DNA of 64,000 nucleotides from Tetrahymena elliotti 4EA (Eukaryota > Ciliophora > Oligohymenophorea > Hymenostomatida > Tetrahymenidae), in contig JH720318.1 of the NCBI GenBank assembly GCA_000231825.2, positions 762,539-826,538 of the forward strand. The letters run 5' to 3'. A program made the position numbers and the translations under genes. A model generated the notes under the pieces. It ran no database searches. It worked only from the letters and a program-made list of their open reading frames with translations, and was not told where the DNA came from. Of the stretch, positions 21,333 to 33,453 are shown in pieces (the first letter of the stretch is position 1; each line of letters starts with the position of its first letter).

Positions 21333-23480
21333 TCATTCACGAAGCTTATAGTATTGTTAAATGGCAGATTTAAAATCTTCTAAAGTTTTTTTAGGATTAT
21401 GCTTAACAGCTACTTCAATGCTTTTTCTGAGCTCATCAAATCTATTAACAGTGTATTATTTTGATTTATATTAACTGAAAAGAAAGAAAAAAGTAGCAAA
21501 ATAGAAATTATTAAACACACTTATAACACTTTTCTCTTTGTTTATGAGACTGTTCAACTTTTATTCTCTGCAGGCTTACAAAACTATATCAGTAACATTT
21601 ATCAAAGTGATGCAAAGTGGAAAATTATGAACTGGGTCATGTGAATATTTGAGAACATCCATAATATACTCTTTAAAATGAGAAACAAAAGCTAAAATCT
21701 AAAGTAACCCTAACAAACCAGCTCCTCTTAGATCTGTACTAGGATTTTTACCTTAGAAACCTATCTACTCCCAATGAGAACCTATTCTTGGACAGTTATA
21801 ATTATTAGTAAGATTGCAAAAAATGGAATAAAGCATTTAAAAGTGAAGAGGTTGCTCATCATCAAATTAGAGTTTAGCTAAAGCAAAAATTTAATCTCTT
21901 TCATTCAATAACTCTGCAGAGCTGATGTTAGGATTAACAACCCCACAAAAGCTATTCAAAAAATCTAAAACTGAAAAAGATTTTTTCTCTTAAGTTGTAG
22001 TTACAATTTATTTTTTTTATTCTGACAGATTTTATCTTTTGAAATCAGACCAAGCATCAATAAAATTAACTAGTTTGTCTTATTAAGAGATATTCTACTT
22101 TATGTTGGCCTTATATTATTTCATAGCATGCTGATTTATTTACTCCCAATCTACTCCATCGCCATCTTCTTATTCTTCAATTTTTGAATCTTTCTTAACT
22201 TCTTCTTCACCTTCAACATCATTATTATTTTACTATTTGCTTGTGTTTTAGTTAGAACTTTATTACTTTATAGTCAAACCATTTTCCTATTCTTTATTGT
22301 TGCTTGTGAGTTCCATAAACTTAGCTTTATCTTATAATCTATTAGCAATAGGACCACTTTTATGCTTAAGTATTTACTGTTGTTATAATTTTTTATTGAT
22401 GAGATCTTATTTCTATTTCAGTAATTCTTATTCCTCTTTTTTCTTCTACTACTAAACCTCTTAAGAAATTATATTATTAACATTTTAGTTGTTACTTTAT
22501 TCTTAATTTTCCCAGCTTTGCTAATCTTCTTGATTCTCTGCTATTATATTATTTTAAATCTTCTTCTCTTATTTAGGTAAATGGCCTCCTAACTTATTTG
22601 AGTTATTATTTCCTACATCATCAAAGTTAAAATCTTCGTCATCATTGTTAGATTTCTAGCCACTATCTTCATCATCAAACCCATCATCTTTATTCTTCTT
22701 ATTAACATTTGCTGTTTTTTCAATCCATTCTCCTATTTCTCCTAACTCCTCTTCATCATTAATAATATTTTTTATTTTATTGGATTTATCAAATTTGAAG
22801 TCATTATTTGTTAGCTTAGCCACATTTTAATTCTCTTTTTCTTCTTTTTATTTTTTTTAATCTTAAAATTATTTTTTTTTCTTTTCTTGAGCTTGTCTGT
22901 TTAGGGAAAACTATTTATTAGTTGCTTCTACTTTTTGTTTTTCTTAACTTTCATATAATTCTTTTAGTTACTCTAAATCTTCATCTTTTTATAAATAAAT
23001 TCCTGCAGGCCTACTAACAATTTATAGTCCATTATTTTAATTATTACCTTCTAACTCATTCCTGTTGATAAACATCTAATTGTCTATTTAATTATTTGTA
23101 TCTATTTTAAATTAGTTTTTATTATCATCATCAAAATCATCATCATCCCCACCATTATTTTAGTGATTTATATTCGTATTGTAGTTATTTTGCTATTATT
23201 AAATGTTTTTTGCAGAATGATTATAAAGAGCCTGATTACCTGTAAAGTCATCATCATCCTCTTCAAATCCTATTACAATATTTTCTTGAGCTTTCTTATT
23301 ATTTTATTAGCTAACTTATTAATTTTAAAAACCAGGTTAATCATTTTATTGTTATTCACCAAATACAATAAAATCTTTAGGATCTCTTTTTTAATTTATA
23401 ATATCATGTGCTCCTTATTCGAAAGCCTTCAAAATATCATTTTCATGGTTATTCATCGATATTTCGTTATCTTAGTTCAT
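21333..23480 (-). CDS. ELMO-domain protein with long disordered N-terminus
   Basis: Start ATG 23480, one 42-nt intron (21475-21516), stop TGA 21335-21333; 701 residues. The first 430 or so residues are Asp/Asn/Gln/Glu-rich and low complexity, with acidic clusters (EEDDDDF, GGDDDDFDDD) and coiled-coil stretches. The C-terminal 250 residues form an ELMO/CED-12 domain: an N-terminal helix region, then WEQIGFQGKNPSTDLRGAGL and LGLLQILAFV, the most conserved block of the family. The last exon has FDELRKSIEVAVKHNPKKTL. ELMO-domain (ELMOD) proteins are GTPase-activating proteins for Arl2/Arf-type GTPases. The usual ELMOD GAP signature region looks present, but I did not verify the catalytic Arg. Cytoplasmic; likely traffic or ciliary role is inference. 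Confidence 0.85.
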
Positions 23481-23868
23481 AATTCTAAATTTTTAAGTCT
23501 ATTTTTTAAATAAAAAATTATCTAATAAAATAAAAACTAACAAATATAATTATCAGTTTAGATTTTTAATTACTCTCTAATTTTTTTTTTTTTTGAAAAA
23601 AAATTAGAAAAGTTAAGATAAAACTGAAAGATATCATAAAATATTATTGAATAATATGAAAATATTTTTTTTAAATAAAAAGATAAAAAAATATTTGAGT
23701 ATCAAAGAAAATTCATAAAATTATAATTTGATTGATTATTCTTCAAAATAATTAAATTGTTAAATATTTAAAAAAGTTAATTATACTAAATTTAGAAGAT
23801 CTGATTTAAGGTAATAATTTCAAAAAAAAAAAAATTTTTTTAGTTCAGTTAAGAATAAGGAAAGAAAA
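23481..23868. other. Divergent promoter region
   Basis: Spacer between the ELMO gene (-) and the F-BAR-like gene (+), with long T and A homopolymers (near 23580 and 23820). No other element. Confidence 0.5.
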
Positions 23869-26619
23869 ATGAGTTATCTAAATTATGAACCAGATATCTT
23901 AGAAAGAATTGATGTTCTGGGCAAAAATTAGGATTCAAGGAAAAAAATATTTGATGAAATAAGTTAAATCTTATCAGATCGTGCAAAGCTTGAAGAGTTT
24001 TATGCAAGGAGTTTAGAAAGATTATGCGAAGGTTTATCTAAAATTAAAGTAGGTAGTAATGAAAGCTTAAAATAAATTATTTAAGTTATTTAGACTCTCT
24101 TTTCAAGCTAAGCAGAGTAAAGTCAAACATTTGGATCTTCAATCAGCAACGACATTATACCACATATGAAAGATGTTTTCAAAGACGACATTTACTCATT
24201 GAAAAATATGTAAAAAATAGCTGAGCGCCATGAAAAAGAATTAATTAAGTAAATTTAAGGATTTGACAAAATGAGAAAGCAGTATATTTAAATGAGCTAA
24301 GTTGTTGAAAAGAAATTAAAGGAGTAGTAATAATTTGAATAGTAGTTAGATTAGCAATTAAAATTACATTAAAAGACCTAAGACATAAAGATAATCAATT
24401 AGTTAAAAAAAAGAAAATAAGATTTTTAGAATGAATAATAAGTACTTGAATGTATGAACAGATAAAAGTTAAACTCTGAATAGGAAATGTAAAATTACAT
24501 CCTAAAGTACAATCAATATATAGATGAGTATTTTCTAGATGTTGCTAAGATTGAAGATTAGATTCAAAATGAAGAAATATAAAAGAGAGATTAAATTAAG
24601 GACTGCATTATGAAATATTTAGTATTTAAAATATCTCTAGTTAGGAATGTGCAATATGATGTAGATCGTATCACTACTAGACTAGAAGAAATAGATACAA
24701 AATAAAGCATCAAATAGTATGTTAATGAATTACTAAGCCAGTATAGGGAATATAAAAATAATGGACAAGTTAAGCCTTTACTTTGCAAGCTCAATTTTGA
24801 TAATTATAAGTAATTTATTGATATGAAAATGGCTAATACCTCTCAAATACCAAGATAATAATAACATATCAATCTTAATTCAAATAGCCAATAACATCAA
24901 AACCATCATCAGCTACCTAAGCAGCATTAAAACAATCACAATAATCATGGATAAGTAAATACAATAAATTAAGTCCAAGAATAAAAGCCTAGACCCAAAA
25001 TATTTTCTTAGTAAAATCATCCAAATATTCCTTCTCTACCTCCTAATAATTCTATCAATAGTATACCAAATGATCAGTCTGAAGCTTAGTAGAAATAAAA
25101 AAGACCCCATGCTAAAATATTTTAGGTTTCAAATATGGTTGTCAGAAAAATATCAAATGATTTAACTGATAATACATAACAACTACAGAAAGCAAATTCT
25201 CTCTAATCGTAACCACCTGCTAATGTTAAACAAGAAGAAGCAATATCCTAGAATTAATAAATTAATTAATAGGAATATGAAATCCAAGAAAAATCTGAAT
25301 AGATTCCTGAATATGAATAGTAAGATAACCGATTAATTTTAGTAAAAACAGACTCATAACATATCAAATAGCCAACAGAATATAAATTTATAGATATTAT
25401 GGCTATGATGAAATAGAAGTAGCTTTTAAGACAGTAATAATAAAAAGAAAATGCAACAAATAAAGACCAAACAAATAACTAGCAGCAGGAAATTTTGGAA
25501 ATTGAAAAAGAAGATTTATTTGAATACATACTTCTAAAAATATGGAATAATAATGAGCTTTAGAGTTATGATGTAGATCAATTAAGATCTATTCTTGAAA
25601 GAGATGCTACTAGCAGAAAATCTTTCTCTAACTACTATTGTAATTTCTTTGGAAATCTAATTTTTGACTATACTAAAAAATTAATTGCTGAAGAGAAAGA
25701 TATAGTAAACAGGTAGTTGTTAGAAAGAGGAAAAGTAGATATATCTATAGAAATAAGCTCTGATACTTATACCTATCTTATGAGAATACTTTATTGTGTA
25801 TTGGATATTTTGAATTCTTGCAACGATCTCCATTTTATTTCAGATATATATCGTACTTCAAAATCTATTTTCAAAGTCATCCGCCCACCTGATGAAGAAA
25901 TAAAGACTTTTGAAAGAATATTTTTGAATTAAGGATTGAGTGGGCATTAGCTCTTTTAAAATGAAAATCATTGGTAAAACAAACTTAAATTAATAATAGA
26001 ACAACTTGAAAGTTTTTATGAATAAAGAGTGAGAAACCAAGCAAGTGTTTCAGACGGTGAAGAAGTAAAAGTTAAAAAAATATTAAATGACAATAATAAC
26101 AGTATAAATGATTTAAATGATGAAGGATAATATCTTTATTCTAAACTACTAGTAAGCATTAGAGATTTATTTGAATTTGAAATACCTAAGAATAAAATAG
26201 TATAAATTTTACAAAATTTGGTAGAAGAAGCTGTATTAACCTAAGATCTTGCAAAGTACTTAATAACATATGTTAATGCATACGAGAAGAAGGACATTGC
26301 TGTTATGTAATCTGAAGAGTTAGCTTGTGAAAATTTGCAGTTCAATCAAAATTAATAATAAGTAGATTAAGAAGACCAAATTTAAGATTTTTAGCCTTCT
26401 TCAAATCCATCTAGTGAAGGTAATATTTATGAGTAGTAGGATATTTAAGAATATTAATTTGATGAACAAATCAATCATTAATAATCAAAAGAATAGCTTC
26501 AAAGCGAATAAAGTTAAAAAGAAATTAACTAGGAAAATGAAAACACATCAGAAAAAATATCAGAAAAGGATTTTGAATCAGAAGACCTAGATAATAAATA
26601 TGCTGAAGGTTTGTAATGA
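23869..26619 (+). CDS. F-BAR-like membrane-bending protein with Gln-rich linker
   Basis: Intronless frame of 916 codons, ATG 23869 to TGA 26617-26619. Residues 1-270 look like an FCH/F-BAR domain: short N-terminus, then DRAKLEEFYARSLERLCEGL, a typical FCH helix, followed by long heptad-rich helices. The linker (about 310-540) is Gln/Asn/His/Pro-rich. A second folded region (about 545-700) begins at EKEDLFEYILLKIWNNNEL and continues with helices such as SFSNYYCNFFGNLIFDYTKK and DTYTYLMRILYCVLDILNSC. I do not recognise it with confidence. The tail is Glu/Gln-rich. F-BAR proteins bind curved membranes and link them to actin during endocytosis or phagocytosis; no SH3 domain is visible here. Confidence 0.75.
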
Positions 26620-27094
26620 AATAATTTATTTTAAATTTAGTTAATTTTATGTTCAATGTTTTTTGAAAATATCTAAAATAATCCAATATTAATCAACAAT
26701 TAAACACAAAATATTGAAAGGTTAAAAAGAAAAAAGTAAGTTTAAAATTTACACACAAAACTTTATATTTTGAGTATTTATTATTAGAATTTAAAAATAA
26801 AATTCTTAAGTGCTAAACAGAAAATAATTTTTTTTAAAAAGCTCTATATTTTCCTTGATTATCAAAAAATAAATTACTTTGGGTGAAAAGAAATTAATTA
26901 ATTAATAGATGTGTTTAATGTATTTTAATTAAAATTTAACAAAATAATAAATAGAAAATAAATAATTTCTTATTTTACAATACATTTGTTAATTTAAAAT
27001 ACAAACATCAAAAATTATTTCATTAAAATAATTCAAAACAACAAGAGAATATTTTTATAAATTTTGATTTTTATTGAAGAAAAATGAATTCAAA
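26620..27094. other. Convergent intergenic spacer
   Basis: Between the 3' ends of the F-BAR-like and calpain genes; A+T-rich, no gene seen. Confidence 0.6.
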
Positions 27095-29760
27095 TCATTA
27101 ATCTTTAAAGTAATTTGCATAAGAAACCTTGTATTACGATTTACCTTCTTGATTTATTTCTTTAAATTTAAGCAATTTGTCTGATTTTGGTGGAATTGTT
27201 AAAGTAACTGTTTGAGAAAAGTCTAAACCATCTTCTGAAACTAAATTTCTTAATTCTAGTTTTAGTTGCTCGTAATAGGTGCGATCTGTTTCGTTTTTGT
27301 AATAAAAAGCTAAACCATCGCTGTGGAACATACTATAGAAATACACTTGTGTTTCTACTCCATTCACTTTTCTAGCCTTTTTATTGTTATTGTTCTCAAC
27401 AATTCTCTCTATCAAATTCTACTTGGAAAGTATAAATTTATTAACAAATTTGAAATGATAGAGATAATTTCCTTATCCTTCAGGTAGGATTTTATATTTT
27501 ACAACTTTTTGTGTTTGAGGTAATAATTAAACTTCAAAACTAAATGAATCTTCATATGGAGGACATATTTTTAAGTTTTCTAACTTGATCATAGTTAATT
27601 GTTCTTAAAATTAAGTTGAGGGACTTTAGTTTACATAAACATAGTAAAAATAGCCAAAGGAAGAGTTTGTGTATCTGAAAATTTGGCTATCATTTTTATA
27701 CACATGAGCTTCTCCACTCTTCTTAGGAGGAATTTTCAATAGGCATTCATCCATAAAGCTTATTTCATCTAGATATTAAACGCTTTCTGCATCAAAGTAA
27801 ACCTCTTTTTCAGTATAGCTTGAAATAGCCAATTCTCTAGTATGAGATGATTACCAATTCACCTAAATAATTGCAAAATATTCTCTCTACTATTGCATGT
27901 TAACTTTAATAAAACCATTTCTGGCATAAGAAGTGACTTCTCCTACATATGAGATAACATCACTTGGAGTTCCTCTAAATATTATCATTCTAACTTAAGA
28001 ATATTCATAATTTTCATCAATATTTTTAAAGTTTCTTGCATCCTTCTAGTGATATTAAATGTATCCATTGTTTGAATTTTTAGCTGAATTAAAGGGAATG
28101 ACTGCATAGTTTGTTTTACTTAAATCAATCTTTTTAAAAAATATAGTAATATTAACTAAAGTAGATAATAATAAATTAAAGATCTTACATTGATTGAATT
28201 GTATAAGTTTTATACATAGACATAGTTACAAGAAATATTTGAATATTTTTAGCAAAAATCTTCAATAGACATCCAAAATAAGCCATCATTTACATTGCTT
28301 AAGTTGCATAACTTATTTTTAATTAAAATAATATAAAAAATCCTATTCATTTATCCTTATATTTTATTTACCTGCTTCAATTCAGGTGTCCATTTATCTG
28401 ATGAATCACTCCAAGCTCCCTGCCATTCTCCCTATCCCCAAGGATTTCTTAATTAAAGAATTCTTTCTTCACCATCCTTTGATGTGACAATCTTAGCATC
28501 TAAAACTGCATAAGCATGACCAGATATGATTCCTGTATTATCCCTAACTTCAATACCTCCTTTAGTATCTGAATGAGAACCTGCATTAAGGATATATTTT
28601 ACTTTGGGATTAATTTTTTCATCTTCTATTTTTTCATAAATAAAATTCCAAGTTTCTTCTATGTTTTTAGTAAATATCCATTCAAAAGGTGAGCCAGTCA
28701 AATCGCTAACTGCCAACTCAGATTAACCTGCTTAAATATTATGATAAGATTTAAATAAATTAGCATATGCCTTTTCCAAAATCATAACCCAAATTTCATT
28801 TCCATGAGATTTAGAAAATGCAGGCTTATTGCTGATGCAAGGAAAGTAGTCATCAATAACAACTTACTTCCAAAATCCATCATGATTCAACCATACAGAA
28901 TAAAAGCCTAGAGGATTATATTCAATAATTTCAAAAAGTCTACTAATCAAATCAGGCTATTCTGCCAAAGAACTTAAGGCACTCAAAAAATAACAATCTC
29001 CTAGCATACCCTAAAAGATATCATTTGGTTCTATTTTCCCTTAAAAAACCTTTATGTCTCCTGAGGTTATAAATTCTTCGACTCTTTTCCAAGTAACTTT
29101 TTTGGAAACAGGAAATTCATTGGGGTTGATAGTTAAGGAATTCATGACTGGTCTAAAATCCTAGTCTTCATATTTATCTTATGAGATTAAGTAGTGTGCT
29201 ATTTATAAAAAAATTCTAAATTAATTCAATCAATCAAGTAGATTTTTAACCTTTGATAGAATCTAAATCCAATATTATATTATTTAATATTGTTTATTTA
29301 ATCTGCAATGTGCTTATTTGAACTTCTCCTTCTGGATTTGTACTTTTCTCACCATAAGCTACACTTTATACCTTTATATTTTATTCATCATTTTAAACGA
29401 ATGAGTTCATATACAGACCTATAGCATCATTTCTTGAGCTAACCTATTTAATGAGTGAAAAATCTATTTTACAGACTGTAATAAAGACATAAAATTTTAA
29501 GATAGATTATAATAAAAATATCTTTATTTAAGAGTATCCAAAATAATACTTTTAAGTCTTAATTTTCTTCGTAAACTACAAAATGGACATCGCCATCAGC
29601 ACCTTCTTCATTATATCTTTCACTCCTAGGTTATTAGGTATTTGAACCAAAGGCATCCTATCAAATATAAAAATTATTAACTTTTTATAAAAGCAATTTA
29701 ACATTGTGATAAATGTTTCACTTTTGAAGGTTCTTAATTTGAGCAACAAGTGTTTCCCAT
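27095..29760 (-). CDS. Calpain-type cysteine protease with lipidation-type N-terminus
   Basis: Start taken at ATG 29760 because it gives MGNTCCSNQEPSK spliced in frame to DAFGSNTQQPRSERYNEEG. Gly2 and Cys5/Cys6 are the signature of N-myristoylation plus palmitoylation. The protease core contains all three catalytic elements: Cys in LGDCYFLSALSSLAE (near 29000), His in GIISGHAYAVLDAK, and Asn in QRNPWGQGEWQGAWSD. C-terminal to this are beta-rich regions compatible with two calpain C2-like (domain III) modules, ending at TGA 27097-27095. No EF-hand domain is seen. Several introns; the one near 29500-29580 is ambiguous. Expected role: calcium-regulated cytosolic protease held at a membrane. Trypanosomatids also have acylated calpain-like proteins, but many of those lack the catalytic triad, whereas this one keeps it. 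Confidence 0.85.
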
Positions 29761-30360
29761 ACTTAATTATCTCTTGCTTTTGAAACTTGGAAAATATTTA
29801 TTTCAATCAGTTGATTTGCTAATAAATTAATATTTTGTGGCTAACAAAATTTATGTAAACTTTTAATTAAGTATTAAATTCAAGGAGAAGATCTAATCAG
29901 ATAATTTATTACTTTTACCAATAATAAATATCTAAAAAAAATATAATCATTTAGTATTCGTTCAGTCATAAAACTCAAACAATTCTTCTTAACCTTATTA
30001 GCTTTTTATTCTATAACTCCTCGCTTATTTCTAAAATAATTACCAAATAAAATAATATTAAATTTGTTTTTATTTTTTATTTTATAGGGGAAAAACTATT
30101 TTCTATTTTAAATCCAATCTATCAAAACATTTAAAAGCTTCTTAAATTAGTATAAAACTATGATAAATATTCAAAAAGCTTTTATCCATCCAATTTAAAC
30201 ATCAGTGAATTGATATATTTTTTGAAATGCAAAAATTGTGAAAATTTTGAGTAGAGAAAAAATAATTAAATACTATTTTGTTATGATTAAATAATTTTAT
30301 TGAGATATAAGAATTAAGTTAAAATTCACTTAACTTAATAAATTAATTTAAAAAAAAATA
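29761..30360. other. Spacer between calpain start and tRNA pair
   Basis: A+T-rich DNA with the calpain promoter. A short ATG-started frame at 29970 (minus) was considered as an extra first exon but does not join in phase. Nothing else. Confidence 0.5.
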
Positions 30361-30442
30361 TGCACGCGGTGAGATTCGAACTCACGCGGATCGCTCCAAC
30401 GCAACTTGAGTGCGCCGCCTTAGACCGCTCGGCCACACGTGC
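30361..30442 (-). tRNA. tRNA-Leu (CAA), copy 1
   Basis: On the minus strand an 82-nt class II tRNA: acceptor GCACGTG pairing with CGCGTGC (one G-T pair), D-arm GGCCGAGCGGTCTAAGGC, anticodon loop CTCAAGT (anticodon CAA) on stem GCGCA/TGCGT, a long variable arm (TGGAGCGATCC) and T-arm GTGAG TTCGAAT CTCAC. The long variable arm plus CAA gives leucine. No intron. Confidence 0.93.
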
Positions 30443-30517
30443 TAGATGATATATGATATTGTAATGATTTAGATAGAATTTACAAAACCAAGTATTTTAC
30501 AAAAAAATAAAAAAATA

Positions 30518-30599
30518 TGCACGCGGTGAGATTCGAACTCACGCGGATCGCTCCAACGCAACTTGAGTGCGCCGCCTTAGACCGCTCGGCCACACGTGC
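30518..30599 (-). tRNA. tRNA-Leu (CAA), copy 2
   Basis: Identical over all 82 nt to the copy at 30361-30442, same strand, 157 bp away. Flanks are also partly shared (an AT-rich block ending ATATGC on one side, CTAG.TGATATAT on the other), pointing to a recent tandem duplication. Confidence 0.93.
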
Positions 30600-31125
30600 T
30601 AGTTGATATATAATAAAAAAAATAGATATTGATTGGTTACTTTAAAAGTAATTCATGAAAATGTGAAATAAAAAAAATATTCACAAACAAAGATATTAAA
30701 TTTAAATGGGAAAATTCATAAATTTTTTAAGCAAAAGTTATATAAGTTAAGAGGAAGCCTTGAACATAATATATTGAATACTATTTATCCAAAGTAAAAA
30801 AGGTAAATATAATAAAATTATTATTTGATTTAAAATATGGTGAAAGCTAAACTTAAAATACTGATGATAAAAGCTTAACTTTAAATTTAATACTATTTGG
30901 AAAGATAATTACTTAAATTAGATTATATTTTATATCTTTTATGATATGTGTAATTAGATTTGACTTGAAAGGTAAAATAAAATTAGTGATTAGAACTACA
31001 TTTTTACATAGATGAGAATAATTAAAAAAGAGAATAAGTTAAAGCATTACTTTATATAGATAGTAATAACAAAGATTTAAAATTTGTAGAGAAAATATAT
31101 TATTGTTTTGAATAGAAATTTGTTA
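30600..31125. other. Spacer after the tRNA pair
   Basis: A+T-rich DNA holding the tRNA upstream region and the 3' UTR of the next minus-strand gene. No gene seen. Confidence 0.6.
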
Positions 31126-33453
31126 TCAATTTTAAGTAATTTATTTAAAATGTTAAACTAATTACTTGTTAATAGTAGAAGAAGTATCGATATATTAATT
31201 CTTAAAAAATGTTTTTCTAAATATTGTTTTTTGGATTTGATCAAAGTAATTCATTTTGTTATTAGTAATATTTTTATTTTTTGGTGTTGTGCTCATTTTA
31301 AACATCTCATTATTGTTCTTATTAATTATGTTTTTGTTTTGATTTTCATCACTTTCGCAATTCATATACTCTTAATTGACTAATTAGATTATTGCTTACT
31401 GGGGTTCGAAATCATTTTATTTTTATAAAAGAGTGCTGTATGATTAATTTGACCCAAGGACTTGCTTTTATCTTGCTAATTTATTATTTAAATTTGTAGT
31501 AGGATTCTTATAAAGTGAAGAAATTTTTATTTTTTATTGTTGTTAAGAATCTTATTAAGGTAATAATTGTGATGAGGTTTCTTGAATTGTTTCTTCTACT
31601 GAATGAAACTATTTTTCAATTTATTTAGAAAAGGTTGATTCAGTAGTTTATTCAGCTAATCTATTCAATATTGAAAGGGGTGTGCTAGATATTGTTGATT
31701 CATTAAAACTATAAGGTGATTAATTTGAATAAGCATGATTGGATGAAGATCTGATTTAAGATAACTTATTGTTATTTAAATTATTTAGTTTTATTTATTT
31801 TAAATCAGGAATTTTATCAAATTATTTGTAAGAAGGTATGGGACTTTAAAAATTTAAATTACTTTGTTTGCGAGAACACGACAAACTGCTATCATTCTTT
31901 GTATTATAAAATCTTATAATTTAAGTATTATTTATTTAGTAAGGATAATTATTATTGATATTAATACTTGATTTTAAGTTATTTTATGTTTCTCTTGTAG
32001 GAATAGCTCCTGAAAGATGAGGAAAAGTTGTTTATTTAGTTTTATTTTTAGGAGATTCAGTACAATTTTAATAAATAAATGGAGAAGTTAAATTCATTTG
32101 GCTTCTCGCTTACTAGTTTAATCCCGTTTGGTAGCTGTCATGATTATAAAAATTATTTATGAGAGGTTACTTTGAGTTAATATTGCTCTAGGTACTATTG
32201 TCTATCTTATTACAAATTGAATTAGAAAAAGTGTTAGGAGATTGATTAATTGAATTTAATAAATTTTTTTGTTAAGGTAGTAAAGGCGTTGAAGTATAAC
32301 TTAAATGATTTGCTGTTTTACTAACAAAGTTACTTGTTTAAATTTAGAATTATTTTTCTTTTTTTTAAGGTGTTTAATTGATAGTATTGCAGGATATCTC
32401 AATTTATTTTTGCAGATTCTCATTTTAGTCTCCAATATGAGTTAAAGAGGTGATGTTAAAATTCTAAGCATTTAAATATGTTTATTTGTTTACAACTTAC
32501 TTTTATGTTTCTAATTTTTATTCTTTTTAATCAGAATCTATTTCAAAATCTTTAATAGTGCGTTTGGTTTAAGAGCTGAAGGTATCTTATGTCTATAATG
32601 AAGAATCACATTTTGTTTTGCTGACTAAGGTGTATTATTTTTGTTTAGAATTTTATGATTCTCTTAATGTTAGAAAATAGGATTAAGCAGATTATTCTTT
32701 TTGGCTTGAAGAGAAAGAAGCTCTGTTCATAGGAGCTCTTATACCATCAAATTATTTGATATTAAAGCTCTTTTTTTATATAGAATTTTTATCCTTGAGA
32801 CTCTTGATATGTTATTACTTTTATTAAATTTATTAGCACTTTCTTGTACTATTGTAGTTCCCGAAATGAAGGGCAAACTATTTGTATGCCTAATTATCTT
32901 TGAGAGGTTGAAAATAATTATAATTATGGCATTGAATTTTTAAAACTTTATTCTATGAAAGAGCTTTGACAATTTTTAAAATATTGATGTTAATATCTTA
33001 ATGCTGCTTTTAAGTTAAATTTTTAGTTAAAAATTCTCTTATTTAGCAGTATCTCAATTTGTATAAAGTAAAAAACTTTTATTCTTCATTATTACAAAAC
33101 TTAAGATTATCTAGATCTAAACCATAGATACCAAATTCACTGTTATCCCATATATTAAACTCCTCACTACTGCAATCGCTTATATCTGAAACTGAGGAAT
33201 CACTTTCATATTAATCGTAAGATGAATCAAGATCTGAACTAGAGTCTGAATCATAAATTACACCCTTTTTTCTCTTTTCCTAAAGCTTAGAATGCTTAAC
33301 CTCTAGCTTCTTCTTCTCCTCCTCCTCCTCAAAGAAAGCAACCTATTCAAAGTTTTTGGCCTATAATTCTTGGCGGTGGCGGAGATTTTTAGATTCAGGT
33401 TTGTCTTTTGTTAAGTTGATCTCTGTAAGGAAGTTAGATTATCCTTCAGTCAT
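31126..33453 (-). CDS. NIWDNSE-motif family protein A
   Basis: Single uninterrupted frame, ATG 33453 to TGA 31128-31126, 775 residues, with very many TAA/TAG Gln codons. N-terminus: charged, with a run of acidic then basic residues (AFFEEEEEKKKLEVKHSKLQ). Residues about 65-105 form an acidic Ser/Asp tract (DSDSSSDLDSSYDQYESDSS). This is followed by the motif EEFNIWDNSEFGIYGLD and, about 20 residues on, LYKLR. The remaining 600 residues are Ser/Asn/Gln-rich and probably disordered. No signal peptide, membrane segment or enzyme motif. Two other genes in this window share the acidic tract, the motif and the LYK-R element. I do not recognise the family. Serine in an acidic context suggests casein-kinase-2-type phosphorylation, which is inference. 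Confidence 0.78.

Noticed and set aside
23163..23513. Plus-strand hydrophobic ORF of 116 codons
   Set aside because: Antisense to the Asn/Asp/Gln-rich N-terminus of the ELMO-domain gene; its hydrophobicity is a reverse-strand artefact.
29925..29970. ATG-started short frame upstream of the calpain as first exon
   Set aside because: Joining it to the calpain body fails in phase, whereas MGNTCC at 29760 joins exactly.
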